A DNA stretch of 64,000 nucleotides from Musa acuminata AAA Group. Taxonomy: Eukaryota; Streptophyta; Magnoliopsida; Zingiberales; Musaceae. The stretch is from positions 18,852,501 through 18,916,500 of the forward strand of contig NC_088359.1 of NCBI RefSeq assembly GCF_036884655.1, written 5' to 3'. Positions 44,877-59,221 of this stretch are shown here, one piece after another. Numbering within the stretch: the stretch's first letter is position 1; every line of letters starts with the position of its first letter. A model generated the notes under the pieces. The model did not search any database and was not told where the DNA came from. It saw only the letters and a program-made list of their open reading frames with translations. The position numbers and the translations under genes were made by a program.

Positions 44877-45407
44877 CTCAAACAAAACTCCTTTACTTTA
44901 TTTTGAAATTACTTGATGATTTTTCATAAGTTGTTTTTAAATTAGTTAGTAAAAAAATAAAAGTTATAAAAAAATTATATCATGCTTCTTCTTATTTTAT
45001 GATCAAGAAAATTATATGTTTTATGATAAAGGAACAAAATGTTAGATTTAAATCTAATGATAATTCCTATGTATGTTTTTAAGAAGAAATAATGTGTATC
45101 TTGTTGATTTTCGTATTTCTTTTTTATTTTAATTGAAAATACTCTATGTTTAATGAAATCGTGTTTGATGATTTAATGATGCATAATAATGTAAGATGTA
45201 AGAAAAATGTTAAAAGTCTTGGTGATCTTTGTGATTTATGATTTATTGGTCTTTGTCGTTTGGATTTAAACATGATGGATTGTTTTCTGGAGCATACTTA
45301 TATGAAATCAATCAAATAAAATAAAACACAGAAAAAGGAAAATGTATTATCATTGAAATCAAAAAGATAAATCAAATCGCTTCTTTAAAGAAGCCTTATG
45401 TTAAATG
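44877..45407 (+). other. Outer element interior after gag, AT-rich, noncoding
   Basis: It is collinear with the minus strand of 30650 down to about 30150. Faint decayed copia traces can be read, but no open frame. It ends at the duplication junction. A second copy is 48716-49246. Confidence 0.7.
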
Positions 45408-45892
45408 TGTCATCTTGCTATGTTTCACATTTGAAATTTGTATCATACTTGAAAATGATGATTGTCTATCATTAGACTTGAAAATGGATATCATGCCTTG
45501 ACATCATTTTTCTTGATAAATACGTGGCATCGTATTTTGAGAATGTTAAATCATTATAGGAATCATGATGTGCATATTGATAAGTTTAAATAAACTTAAC
45601 TTATCGGTTTGATGCTTGAATTCAAAGGCCTTGAATTTGAGAATGTATTTTCTCAAGTATGGCATATAGATAGGGGGAGTTAAGGTTAACTCTGTCATCA
45701 TCAAACAAGGGGAGATTGTTGAATCTCATATTTTGCTGATAAAATCAATTGTAAATTGTTTGAAATAATCTATATGTTAAGAAAAGTGTACAGTATTAAC
45801 TACGATAGCAGTAAGACATAAAGCATATGTTATGCTAGAGTCAAGATCGAGATCTCGTTGGAAGTTCAAGATTTCGTCGGAAGTCCGGACGT

Positions 45893-47580
<1,688 letters not shown>

Positions 47581-48715
47581 AACGTTCGTCGGAAGTTCTG
47601 CCGAAACCAACCGAGAAGTCCAGGAGCTTGCCAAAGAAGCTTATCGGAACTTGCTAAGAAGATCGTCATAACGTCCGGGAGCTTGCCGGGAGTTTGCCGG
47701 AACATTGCTGTGAGTTCGTCGAAAGATTGTCGGAAGATCGTCGGAAGCTCGATGGAAGAGCAATTGACGTACCGGAACAAGAGTGCTTTGATTATGTCTT
47801 AGTTATTGTAGTTAGATAGTAGATTGAGTTAGTATTAGGAGGTAATCCCACTAACTTAATTAGGGGCCAATTGGGCCCTTAACATGGCTGAATTGGGCCA
47901 GATTGAAAAGCCCATTCAGCCCCTGAAATCATGGCCGACGGTGGCACCGCCTAGGAGACCCAGTCTCCCAAGTGGTTTGGGCGATGGTACCACCGACAGT
48001 TAATGCTATTAGTGATGGTACCGCTCCTGTCAGGCGGTGGTACGACTAGAGCTCGGTCTCCGAGCTCTGTCAGATAGTGGTACCATCTAGTGTCAGGTAT
48101 CAGGCGGTGGTACTGCCTAGTAATGGCCATGGTACCGTTAGTTCCCCGAAAATCTGGGATAAGATACTTTTTGGCTCCAATTCTGAAGCCAATTGGGGCC
48201 TATAAATACCCCACCATTTTCTGCAGGACACAAAAGCATTGGCATAATCTTGAATTCTTGAATCTTAAAGTGTTGTAAAAAGTGCTAGAGTCCTCCTCCT
48301 CCCTTTTTAAGTATTGAGATCATTCAAGAGAGGTGTGAGACTTGTAAGGGTTATCTCCTAAGCTCGTGAAAAGGAAAAAGTGCTGTAAAAAATGGTTGGT
48401 CTTCGCCTATTGAAGGAAGGCCTTTAGTGGACGCCGGTGACCTCGACGGAGGAGGAATCCAAAGTGGATATAGGTCTTATTGACCGAGCCACTCTAAATT
48501 CTGGTTTGCATTTCCTTTTGTGCAATTTACTTTACTGCAAACATCCTTGAGCTTCTCCTAACATTCTTATGAAAGTTTTAAGTTCAACATCTTTCCGAAA
48601 CGTTTTGAATAGAGACGAATATTTTACGAAATCGAAGAATTTTTCATTGCACTAACTCACCCCCCCCCCCCCCCCCCCCCCTCCTCTTAGTGCCGCTCTT
48701 GATCCTAACAAACAA

Positions 48716-51126
48716 CTCAAACAAAACTCCTTTACTTTATTTTGAAATTACTTGATGCTTTTTCATAAGTTGTTTTTAAATTAGTTAGTAAAAAAATAAA
48801 AGTTATAAAAAAATTATATCATGCTTCTTCTTATTTTATGATCAAGAAAATTATATGTTTTATGATAAAGGAACAAAATGTTAGATTTAAATCTAATGAT
48901 AATCCTATGTATGTTTTTAAACAGAAATAATGTGTATCTTGTTTATTTTCGTATTGCTTTTTTGTTTTAATTGAAAATACTCTTTGTTTAATGAAATCGT
49001 GTTTGATGATTTAATGATGCATAATAATGTAAGATGTAATAAAAATATTAAAAGTCTTGGTGATCTTTGTGATTTATGATTTATTGGTCTTTGTCGTTTG
49101 GATTTAAACATGATGGATTGTTTTCTGGAGCATACTTATATGAAATCAATCAAATAAAATAAAACACATAGAAAGGAAAATGTATTATCATTGAAATCAA
49201 AAAGATAAATCAAATCGCTTCTTTAAAGAAGCCTTATGTTAAATGTGTCATATTTTTTGTCATGATGATTTTGATGATGAGATTTATTTTTTGGTTTTAA
49301 TCAATGGTGCTTGGATTTGGCATAAAAACTTGGGCATGCTTGTAAGAAATCAAATCACTTAAATTAAAACAACTAAAAGAGGAAAGCATTTCTCCATGAA
49401 TTTTTTTTTTTCTCTACTTTATCGAATTTTTTAAAAGGAGATTAATGAATTTATTTAGGTTATTTTATAAATCTCTTAAACTATTAAAGTGATTTTAATG
49501 ACTTAGATTTGAATGTGTTATTAATCCAAATCATGATCTTGATTTCTCAATATTTGATACTTGAGATCTTTTTATGAATTGAGATTTTTTTTCTCCTTGT
49601 TTCTTTTTGTCATTTCCTAAAAAGGAGATTTGCCAAGATGAATTATTTACAAATTGATCTTTCTTGATCTTTCATCTTTTATGTCATGATTTTTATATAA
49701 TTATCTTTGTATTTATGTGATGCTTAGAGCATTGATGGAAAAAAGAAATAAATTGCACCATCAAAAATTCTTCTTTCTTGTTTACAATATAAAAAGGGGA
49801 GAAAGAAAATTGCTTGCATCTCAAGAGATTGATAAATTAACTTATGTCATTTTGAATCTCTTGAAAATGATTTTGATGATTTGATGATTTGAATTTGAAT
49901 GAGTTTTATTCAAAGCATGATCTTGATTTCTTGGAATTACTTAATATTTTTTCTTAATCACGATCTCTTTTTTGTATTCCTACGATTTTTTCTTGGTATT
50001 TTATTTAAAGAGAAGATTTACTATATGAATTATGTCTTTTGGTATTCATATGATCATATCTTTCATGTCATGATTTATTTATGATACTCTCCTGTATTCA
50101 TTTAGTGTATATTTATCTCATCACCCAATTAATTTTTCTTGATATTCTTCATGTGATGGAATGAAATTATGCATGAAATACACATGAAAAGTTATGATCA
50201 TGCATGATAGGATGTAGTGTAATTTGACATTTTGATACAATCATGAAGTGATAAATGCTTAAAAATGTTGAGTTAATGTTTGGTATCCTTTAGTATCATG
50301 TATGATATGCCCATAGTAATGATTGATTTATTTGTATCATGCATGAATTAAGGATGCAAATGTAAGGTTTTGAAATTGTGCATGTTTTAATTTGAAACTA
50401 TAATGATGCACAAATAAGATTGATACTTTACCTTTATCATAATTTCAAAATTGATATAAAAGGAAATGAATTGCAACATTATTTTATTATTCCCCTTTTT
50501 TTGCCAATGATAAAGGGGGAGAAAGAATTGCTAGTGTGCATATTTCAAAAGAGAAAGATTTGCTAGCTTGCACAATTCAAGAAGATGAAAAAAATATATG
50601 CTAGCTTGCTCATCTCAAAAGAGAAGCAAAGATTGCTAACTTGCATATTTCAAGAAGCAAAAGTTGCTTTCTTGAACATCTTAAATATTGCTAGCTTAAA
50701 TTTTCTAAAATGATGTAAAACTTATTAGAATTGCTAGCTTGAAGATTGCAAAGGAAGCAAAAAATAATACTTCTCAAAAGAGAAGAAAGAACCTGCTATC
50801 TTGAATATCACATTTCAAAAGATGCAAAAATTTGCTAACTTTCATATCAAAAACTTGCCAGCTTGTATAATGATATATGCAATGATGAAATTATGCGATG
50901 ATATATGATGTTTCAAAAACTTAAAATTATGCAATGATTTGAAATTATATATCAAAAGCTTATATAGTTGCACTTCTCCTTTTTATTGATGACAAAGGAG
51001 GAGAAGTTATGTTGATTATCATGCATGGAATGATGTATTGAAAATTTGATAATGCATGATTTTATGATCACATGTTTTAAATATTCTTGATTAAATTTAC
51101 TTTGACTTGAATTTAAGATTTCTATC
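48716..51126 (+). other. Outer element interior: AT-rich noncoding region with CTAG-type short repeats
   Basis: 48716-49246 belongs to the duplication. From 49247 it is unique and collinear with the minus strand of the reversed sister element. A trace of the copia GAG-pre-integrase phrase (WIWHKNLGHA-like, near 49315) is seen in a closed frame. About 50520-50880 holds irregular repeats around TTGCTAGCTTGCAYAT and CAAAAGAGAAG. Purine motifs like GATAAAGGGGGAGAAAG lie at 50508-50525 and GACAAAGGAGGAGAAG at about 50991-51006. Confidence 0.7.
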
Positions 51127-52354
51127 TGTTAGGATCGGAGCGGCACTAAGAGGGGGGGGTGAATTAGTGCAGCGGTAAAGTGCGATAAACTTTTAACAAT
51201 TTAAACACTTTCGGAAACTTCATACGATAAAAGCAATGTTTTCGTTTGAAACCGTTTCGATTGCGTTTTAACTTGAAGGGATAAGTAAGACGGAGACAAA
51301 GAAGTAGAGCATTAAAGTGCAAATGGTTTGCAGTAATATAAATGACAATAAGTAAATGCAAACCAGAGATCACGCCGATTTTACATTGGTTCGGTCAAAT
51401 GACCTACATCCACTTGCGAGGCCCCTCTTCAATGAGGCTCCCACCTTCCACTAGCAAATCTCTTGAAGGGGAAGGGTAAATACCCCTCTTACAACTTTTT
51501 ACAAGCGGTTCACTCTCTTACAGATTTTTAGCAAGAAAAAAGGAGGTGAACACTAGCAAATTGAAAACAAGACTAGCAAAGACTTTTCTAAGACCTTTCT
51601 CTCAATCAATTGCTTCTCAAAAAGTTGTTCTCTCAGCTGAGATTTGAGGGGTATTTATAAGCCTCAAGAGGATTCAAATTTGGGCTCCAAAATTTGAATT
51701 CTCTTTGGGTTCCCGATGCTGGCGGTGCCACCGCCTGTCAGTGTTAGACACTGACAGTGCTGGGCGGTGCCACCGCCCAGCTCTCGGGTGCTGGGCGGTG
51801 CAACCGCCCAGTTTGGCGGTGCCACCGCCAGACCCTTCGGTTCACTTGTTGGGCATCAAATTTAGCCCAAACCAAGTCGAATTTTGGGCCTAGTTGGCCC
51901 CTAACCAGGATATAGGATTATCTCTTAATCCTAATCCTAATTATAAGTGAACTACATAACAAAAAAAACATCCTAAGCAAGTTTTCAACCGCGAACGTCG
52001 AGTCTTGTTCCGACGAGCTTTCCGACGAACTTCTTCCGACGGACTCCCAGCAACCTCCCGAACTTGTGATGACTTTAACGAGTAGCCGAGCCTTCTCGGT
52101 GATCTCCGTGAACCTCCGACGATCTCTTCGGTGAACTTCCGAAAATTTCGACAGGTTCCCGATTTCTTCTCGGTTGGTTCCGGCAGCATCTCCGATGATT
52201 CTTCGGACTCTTAAACGTCCATCGAACTTGACTCCGGTATTCTTGCTTTGTGTTTTCTGGTTATCGTAGTTAATCCTGCACACTTAACTCAATAATATGG
52301 ATTAGATCAATTAACCCATCAATTGATTTTATCATCAAAATCCGAGATTCAATA
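51127..52354 (-). mobile_element. Solo copia LTR, reversed, 1228 bp, TSD CTATC (LTR H)
   Basis: Plus-strand ends are TGTTAGGATCGGAGCGG and CGAGATTCAATA, so the minus-strand start TG is now TA. CTATC flanks it at 51122-51126 and 52355-52359. It has a GGAAG module (about 51995-52230), dyads (51719-51832) and a TATA box (51652-51659, minus). Module X is absent. No internal domain. Confidence 0.9.
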
Positions 52355-52432
52355 CTATCAATATAGCATATTGATAGGGGGTTAAGGTTAACTCGGTCAT
52401 CAATTGGTTGTCATCATAAAAAAGGGAGAGAT
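52355..52432 (+). other. End of outer element interior with polypurine tract
   Basis: It resumes after the solo LTR with ATAGCATATTGATAGGGGGTTAAGG and ends in polypurine tract AAAAAAGGGAGAGA (52418-52431) next to the 3' LTR. Confidence 0.8.
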
Positions 52433-55248
52433 TGTTGAATCTCAGATTTTGATGATGAAATCAATTGATAATGTTTATCTAATATGCATTTGAGTGACAC
52501 AGGACTAGCTTCGATCAAAAGAGGCAAATCGATTAAAGCAAGAGGAATCAGATGTTGGGCTAGAGTAAACATGTCAGAAGATTGGACGTCGAGCTGGAGG
52601 ATCGGTTGATGTGTCGGCAGAAGGCTTCGGTTCGTGAATTCAGGCATCGAGCCAAGAAGATCAGACATTGTGCCAAGGAGATCAGATGTTGCGAGAAGAC
52701 AACATGCAGATTGGACAATACGCTGAAGGAGAGAACGATGTACCAAATGATCGAACGAAGTGCCAAAAGAACAAATGACATGCCGGACAATAAAAGATTT
52801 GCTTGTAATTGATTATATCTAGATCGAGTTAGTTTAGAGTCTAATTGAGTTGGTTTGGAATATAATTAGACTAACTCAATTAGGGGCTAACTAGGCCTAA
52901 GTTTAGATTGTGTTCGCCCAAACAATGACCCAACAGATGAAACTATCATGGCATAGTCTCTGAGATTGTGTCAGGTAGTGGTACCGCCTAGACTTAGTCT
53001 CCGAGACTATCAGGCGGTGGTACTGTCGATCTGGGTAGTGGTACCGCCTAGACTTAGTCTCTAATATTGTTAGGCGATGGTACCGCCCAGTGTCAGGCTG
53101 CAGGCAGTGGTACCGCCCACTGTAGGCGGTGGTACTACCCAGTGCAGGCGGTGGTACTACCCAGTGTAGGCGATGGCACCGCCCATACCCCGAAATCTTG
53201 GGGATTTGAATTTTGGCTCTAAGTTTTGAAGTCATTTGTGTTGAATCTCGTATTTTGATGATGAAACCAATTGATAATTATGTTTATGTTTAACTGCATT
53301 TTGAGTGATGCAGGTCTACTTGATCAGGATTAGACAGTTAACGCATGAGGAATTGACGTTGCACCGGAAGAGATCACGTTAGGATATTGGATGGCTGAAT
53401 GCTTCGGACGTCGGGCATCGGGCCAAGGAGAGCGGAATTGTGCCAAGGATATCGGGGTTGCGGAGGTCAATCGCCGATTAGGCAACAAGTTGCAAGAGAG
53501 GACGATGCGCTGAAGAATCAGACGAAGTGCCAACCAATGACGTGTCGGGTAATAGAATGTCAATTCGCGTTGTAATAATTGTCTAGATCAGAGTAGAGTG
53601 TTTGCTTGTGTGTGCAGGATTAACTACGATAACGATGAAGACATAAAGCAAAACAAAGTGTCGGAGTCAAGCACGAAGGATTCGTTGCGAGTTCGAGAGT
53701 TCGACGGAAGTCCGAAGGTTCGTCGGAAATGCTGCTGGAACTAGCCAAGAATAAGTAGGGAGCTTGCCGAAGGGTTTTTCGGAAGCTCACCGGAAGGTTC
53801 GCTGGAAGTTCATGGAGCTCGCCGAGAAAGATCGGAGCTTGCCGAAGAAGCTCGTTGGAACTCGTCAAGATCCAATCGTGAAGTCTAGGAGTTTGCCGGG
53901 AGTCCGTAGAATGGTTTCCGAGAGTTTATCGGAAAACCGTCGAAAGTTCGCCGGAAGCTCACCGGAAAAAGTCTTGACTTACGAACTTTGTAATAGCTTC
54001 GAAAATATCTTTAAATTCGTAGTTAGCACATTAATTAGGGTTAGGATTAGGTGTTAATCTTATAACCCAAGTAGGGGCCAATTGGGCCTAAGTTCGGACT
54101 GGTTTGGGCCAAGTTTGGAGCCCAACCAGTGAGCTGAATTGGCCTAGGCGGTGGCACCGCCTAGCACTGTCAATGTCTGACAGTGACAGGCGGTGGCACC
54201 GCCAGCATCGGGAACCCAAAGAGAATTCAAATTTTGGAGCCCAAATTTGAATCCTCTTGAGGCCTATAAATACCCCTCAAATCTCAACTGATATTACAAC
54301 TTTTTGAGCAGCAAGTGTTTGAGAGAAAGGCCTTAGAAAAGTCTTAGCTAGTCTTGTTTTCAATTTGCTAGTGTTCACCTCCTTCTTTCTTGCTGAAAAT
54401 CTATAAGAGAGTGAACCGCTTGTAAAAAGTTGTAAGAGGGGTATTCACCCTTCCCTTTCAAGAGATTTGCTAGTGGAAAGGTGGGAGCCTCATCGAAGAG
54501 GGGCCTCGCAAGTGGATGTAGGTCATTTGACCGAACCACTGTAAAATCGGTGTGATCTCTGGTTTGCATTTACTTATTGTCATTTACATTACTGCAAACC
54601 ATTTGCACTTTAATGCTATACTGCTTTGTCTCTGTCTTACTTATCCCTTCAAGTTAAAACGCAATCGAAACGATTTTAAACAAAAACGTTGCTTTTATCG
54701 TACGAAGTTTTCGAAAAGTGTTTAAATCGTGAAAAGTTTATCGCACTTTACCGCTGCACTAATTCACCCCCCCCCCCTCTTAGTGCCGCTTCGATCCTAA
54801 TAATTTGGGGTCTATAAATACCCCAGCTATTCCTACATAGAGTAGTAAGAAAGATTGAGCAAAACTCTATTGTAAACCCTATTAGAAAGTTTTGTTCCCT
54901 CCTCCTAAAGCTTAGAGAGAGTTCTAAGGGAAGTGTGTAAGGGATATCTTGTAAAAGAGGGTTGTAAAGATTTTCTCCTAAATCTGTGAAAAGGATAAGA
55001 GGGGTATAAAAGGGTAGTTGGTCTTTCGCCCATTAAAGGAAGACCGTTAGTGGATGCCGATGGCCTCAACAGGAGAGGAATCGAGAGTGGATATATGTCA
55101 TGACAACCGAACCACTATAAAATCTTGTTTGCATTTCTTTTGAGCAATTTACTTTAACTGTAAACTGCCTTCTTATTTCTTTCACTACGCTCCCTTACGC
55201 TTCCAAGTTAACTAATCAGTTTTTAATGTATGAAAGATTTATGAAATC
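52433..55248 (+). repeat. Outer element 3' LTR, split by a solo LTR and truncated at its end
   Basis: The pieces are 52433-53238 and 54808-55248 (about 1.25 kb). It has module X (about 52560-52790), dyads (52972-53190) and a TATA box (54813-54820). It is collinear with the outer 5' LTR up to ATGAAATC, then diverges about 31 bp before the expected end. Confidence 0.82.
53239..54802 (+). mobile_element. Solo copia LTR, forward, 1564 bp, TSD ATTTG (LTR J)
   Basis: It starts TGTTGAATCTCG and ends GATCCTAATA (CA changed to TA). ATTTG flanks it at 53234-53238 and 54803-54807. It has module X (about 53330-53560), GGAAG module (about 53690-53975), dyads (54145-54205), TATA box (54265-54272) and an 11-C run near its end. 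It inserted only a few bases upstream of the host LTR's TATA box. Confidence 0.9.
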
Positions 55249-56084
55249 GATGGTACCACTAGCCCTAAAAGCCTTTTATAGGGCAAAGCTATGGGCCATA
55301 GTACTGCTAGCTAGGCGGTGCTACTGCCTATGGGCAGTGTGCTCTAGCAATGCCACCGTCAGTCCAGCGGTGCTTCCACTAGTGCATAATTTTCAGCCCA
55401 TTTTCAGGCTGTAATTTTACCTTTCAACCTAGCAACTATATTTAATATTCTAGTCATCACTTTGTGCTTAAGGAAAGTGTAAGCTTCATAGTACTTTTAT
55501 AGGCAATACTTTTTTATATAAATGATTCAATCATACAAACCATAAATATCAGAAAATTCAAGTGACAGACATCAAGAAATAGTTTATTCATATAACTCCT
55601 TTCCTTTGTTAAAGCGAGGCAGAATGAGGTGAAAGAATCAAGATTTGTATTGGAGAATATCTTCGAGAAGTAAGAATATTATTTTATGTTTGGTACATTC
55701 GTCTCAACAAAACCAAAGTCATCATCGCTTTTTGTGAAACCCAATGGAGGCAATGTAGATGGTTTCCTAAGTATGCTCTAGTATTAAAAAAAATCTTGCA
55801 TCATCATTTAAATCTAAAACCCAAACAAAAGTTTTCAAGATCAACTGTGTAGCATATAATTACATCATCAAGCATGATTTCATTGAATGTAAAACATATT
55901 CATTTAAATTTATTTTATTATGGATAGTTCTACTTCCAACAATATTTCCTTTATTGTTTTGGTTAAAGAGTTTTATGAAGTATTTTGCATCTCTGGTCAT
56001 AAGCCTTAAGCATTCACTATCAAACTTTCATCCTTGCTCCTAGCTTATGATGGTAAATATTTCGTTCATTGAAAAATATCGGTT
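55249..56084. other. Unassigned stretch with GC-rich dyads at its left
   Basis: About 55249-55390 has several CTAGCGGTGC/ACCACTAG-like dyads resembling the U3 arrays but no TATAAATA. The rest is AT-rich and unrecognised. A phrase AATATTTCGTTCATTGAAAA (about 56055) recurs at about 56131, across the edge of the next LTR. Confidence 0.35.
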
Positions 56085-57620
56085 TGAGGGGGGGTGAATT
56101 AGTGCAACGGATAACAATATCAGTTTGAAAATATTCGTTCATTGAAAACCAATCTCAGAAGATAACTTGAAAGTGTTTGGAAGTGTAATGAAAGTAAAAC
56201 AATTTGCAGTAAAGGTAAATTGTACAAAAGAAATGCAAACCAGATTTTTATAGTGGTTCTGTCGTCGTGACCTACATCCACTCCCGATTCCTCTTCACTC
56301 GAGGCCACCGATTTCCACTATCGGTCTTCCTTCAATAGGCGAAGAACAACGACCCTTTTACACCCCTCTTCTCCTTTTTACAGGTTTCGGAGATAACCTT
56401 TGTACAAGCACTCACTCCTCTCTAAACAAAATTCTAAACTTAGAATTAGAGGAGGGGATCTCTCAAGTAATTTCTATAGCGTTTTCTTAATTTTAAATTC
56501 TCTGTGATTGTATATATTAACCAAGGATGAGAGGGGTATTTATAGGCCTCAAGTGGATTCAAACTTGGAGCCTAAAAATGTCTCATCCTCAGTTTTCGCT
56601 AGTGGTACCACCGTCTGTGCTGGGCAATACCATCACCTACTGCACTGACACTCGGTAGTACCACCGCCTAGTCTGGTAGTACCACCGCTTGACACCTTGC
56701 CACTAGGTGATACCACAACCCTGTCTGGTGATACCATCGCCTGATAGTCTCTCGAAGACTGTGTCTAGGCAGTACCACCGCTTGACATAATCTCGGAGAT
56801 TGTGCCACGACGGTTCCACCTGTTGGGTCACTGTTTGGGCCTTTTCACTTGGCCCAACACAACCCAAACTTGGGCCCAATTAGCCCTTAATTGAGTTGGC
56901 CCAATTCCAACCTAATTATGTGCTAACTATGAATTTTAAGACATTTACTAATCTAAACAAGTTCGTAAGTCTATGTTTCTTCCGATGAACTTCCGACGAT
57001 CTCTCGATCATGTTCCAATGGACTCCCAGCAAGCTCATGGACTTCATAGCGATATTCTTGGTGAGTTTTCATGAGCTTCTTTGGCATGCTTCTAGACTTC
57101 TCGGTCAATTTCGATAGAACTTCCGACAAACGTCTAGACTTCCGACGAACTCTCGAACTCCTAACGAAATATCATTCTTGACTCCGGGACTTCATTTTGC
57201 TTTATGCCTTGATTGCTATCGTAGTTAATCCTACATACTTAAAGCCTACTTTGATCTAGACAATTACTACCAAGCTAATCAAATGTTGTCTGGCATGTCA
57301 TTGGTTCATCGATGCCTCGTCCGATTCTTCAGCTCATCGTCCTCTCATGTAGTCTATTGCCCAATTGGCTAGTTGACCTCCGTAACTCCAATTTTCTTAG
57401 CATAATTTCATTTCTTCTTGGCCCGATGCCCAATCCCATGGCTTGAGGCCTTCTATCAATACATCAATCGATCCTCCGGTTCGACGTCCAATCTTCTGAC
57501 ATGTTCCACTCCGGCCCAACATGATTCTTCCTGTTTTAATTATCTCTCCTTGATCAAAGCTTCTTGCATAACTCAAAACGTAGATCAAATTATAAACACT
57601 ATCAATTGGTTTCATCATCA

Positions 57621-57635
57621 AAATCTGAGATTCAA
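57621..57635 (+). repeat. LINE-3 target-site duplication, left copy (15 bp)
   Basis: AAATCTGAGATTCAA, repeated at 58054-58068. Confidence 0.9.
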
Positions 57636-58053
57636 ATGAGCTATTTGGTGGATGTGGAAGGAAAGATGTAGCAGAATCTTTGAGTGTCAAAATACAAACA
57701 ATGCTCAGCTCTTGACAGAGATTATTAGAGACTCAAGATCATGTATGGAGAACGATCTCAAAATGGAGCACCTTACATAGAGAGAAAAAGATATTTTTAT
57801 CAAATTCAATTTTGCTATTAGCTAAAGATCTTGGGCATGATGTCAAAAGCTATACCCATAGGAAATCTTGGCATATCTGGACTTTAAATTTTATTTGTTG
57901 GCCACAGTTAAGAGTTATAGTCTACGGCATGTGTAGTCATAACTACCGCATGAGTACTCTATGAGTTACCTAGCTTCGTCTATAACTTGTATAGACAAAG
58001 CTATTTGTAGAAACTTTACACAAAATCAATTTACTTTTACTTATAAAAAAAAA
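57636..58053 (+). mobile_element. LINE-3: 5'-truncated LINE, forward, 15-bp TSD
   Basis: 418 bp matching LINE-1 from about 19782 to its poly-A: the last about 190 bp of ORF2 (stop 57823-57825) plus the 3' UTR. The TSD is exact. It lies in the first few bases of LTR L, antisense to it. Confidence 0.92.
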
Positions 58054-58068
58054 AAATCTGAGATTCAA
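58054..58068 (+). repeat. LINE-3 target-site duplication, right copy
   Basis: AAATCTGAGATTCAA, identical to 57621-57635; its first A merges with the poly-A. Confidence 0.9.
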
Positions 58069-58070
58069 CA

Positions 58071-58882
58071 ATCTCGCCCTTTTTTATGATGACAACTAAT
58101 TGATGACGGAGTTAACCTTAACTCCCCTATCAATATGCCATATTGATAGAACCTTGAATTTAAGTCAAAGCAATATTTCATCATGAATATTTGCAACACA
58201 TTATATGCCTATCATTACATTGCATGCATCATTCAAATCATCATGATATCAAAATATCAAAGTATATTACATCCTATCCTGTATGATTCTCATATCATGA
58301 TATCTTCTCCGCCTTTGTCATCAACAAAAAGAAGAAGTGCATCTTGCCAATTTTTTAGATATAATTTCAAATTATTGCAACATAATCTAAAGTTTTATCA
58401 TCATACAAGCTAGTAATTTTCTTTCTTCTCTTTTGAGAAGTGTAATTTTTTGCTTCCTTTGCAAAGCGCAAGTTAGCAAAATTTTACTTCATGCAAGCTA
58501 GCAAATTTTTGAGATATTCATGCATCATGAGTATTGCCTATCTTATGATGTGCAAGATAGCACTTTTGCTTCCTAGCAAGTTTTTCTCCATATAATTTGT
58601 AAGCTAGTAAATTTAGTAAGTGTTACATTATATTAGAACATGCAAGCTAGCAAATTTTTTATCATTTTAAAGCATGCAATCTAACAAATTTTACACATAT
58701 GAAGGTTAGCAAAATTTTATATCTTTTGAGATATGCAAGATAGCCTATTTTTGCATCTTCTTGAAATGTGCAAGCAAGTAAATTTTTTCTCCCCCTTTGT
58801 CATTGTCAAAAAGAATGGAAGAATATAATTTTGTAATTATTTTCCCTTTACATCAATTTTCACATCATGACAAATAAAACCC
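58071..58882 (-). other. 3' noncoding region of the reversed copia element, with CTAG-type repeats
   Basis: Next to LTR L the minus strand has a polypurine-like tract. Purine motifs (complement of CTCCGCCTTTGTCATC, 58308-58322, and CTCCCCCTTTGTCATTGTC, about 58790-58808) bracket repeats around GCAAGCTAGCAAATTTT (about 58400-58770). The interior towards gag is missing. Confidence 0.65.
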
Positions 58883-59221
58883 TGAGAGATTGTAATAAAC
58901 CTCACCTAGCTGCCTCTATCCTATAAAGAAGAATGGCTGTAGTTTATATTTGGGCCTTTAGGCTTCCTAGCCGCCACTCCCTTTTATTGGGTTGGTCGGT
59001 TAGGGTTGAGGGCAAAAGGGGTAACTCACCTAGGAAGTAGCCCCTAGAGCTTGGGTTTGGAGCCATATATAAGCATATAGCCTCCATTTCTTTGGGAATA
59101 AGATCTATAAAATGTTGCAGCCATTTGGCCGACTTCTAGGAGAGTGGAACCCCTATAGCATTCTAATGGTTGATCCCCTTCAAAGATCAATCTACATAGA
59201 ATTCCTCTAGGGTTCTATCAC
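58883..59221 (+). repeat. Probable short LTR, about 339 bp, forward
   Basis: It starts TGAGAGATTGT and ends GGGTTCTATCA. TATATAAG lies at 59065-59072. The last third (GTGGAACCCCTATAGCATTC...GATCCCCTTCAAAGATCAA) resembles the equivalent part of the gypsy LTR. Flanking 5-mers (AACCC and CTACC) do not match, so it may be a rearranged LTR rather than a clean solo copy. Confidence 0.45.

Larger units (their letters stand above)
41651..45407 (+). repeat. Tandem duplication, unit 1 (3757 bp)
   Basis: It spans the end of the copia 3' noncoding region, its 3' LTR with the nested solo LTR, and about 535 bp of the outer element. It begins GTCATCTTGCTATG. The same start recurs at 45408, directly after TTAAATGT. 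The unit is nearly identical to 45408-49246 apart from small indels and an AT-repeat expansion. Confidence 0.9.
56085..58070 (-). repeat. Reversed copia 3' LTR, truncated and split by LINE-3 (LTR L)
   Basis: The minus strand starts TGTTGAATCTCAG (58070). The body is 57635-56085, with module X (about 57290-57610), GGAAG module (about 56985-57185), dyads (56595-56825) and a TATA box (56537-56544, minus). The end is lost about 30 bp early at 56085. The noncoding region of its element follows on the right. Confidence 0.82.
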
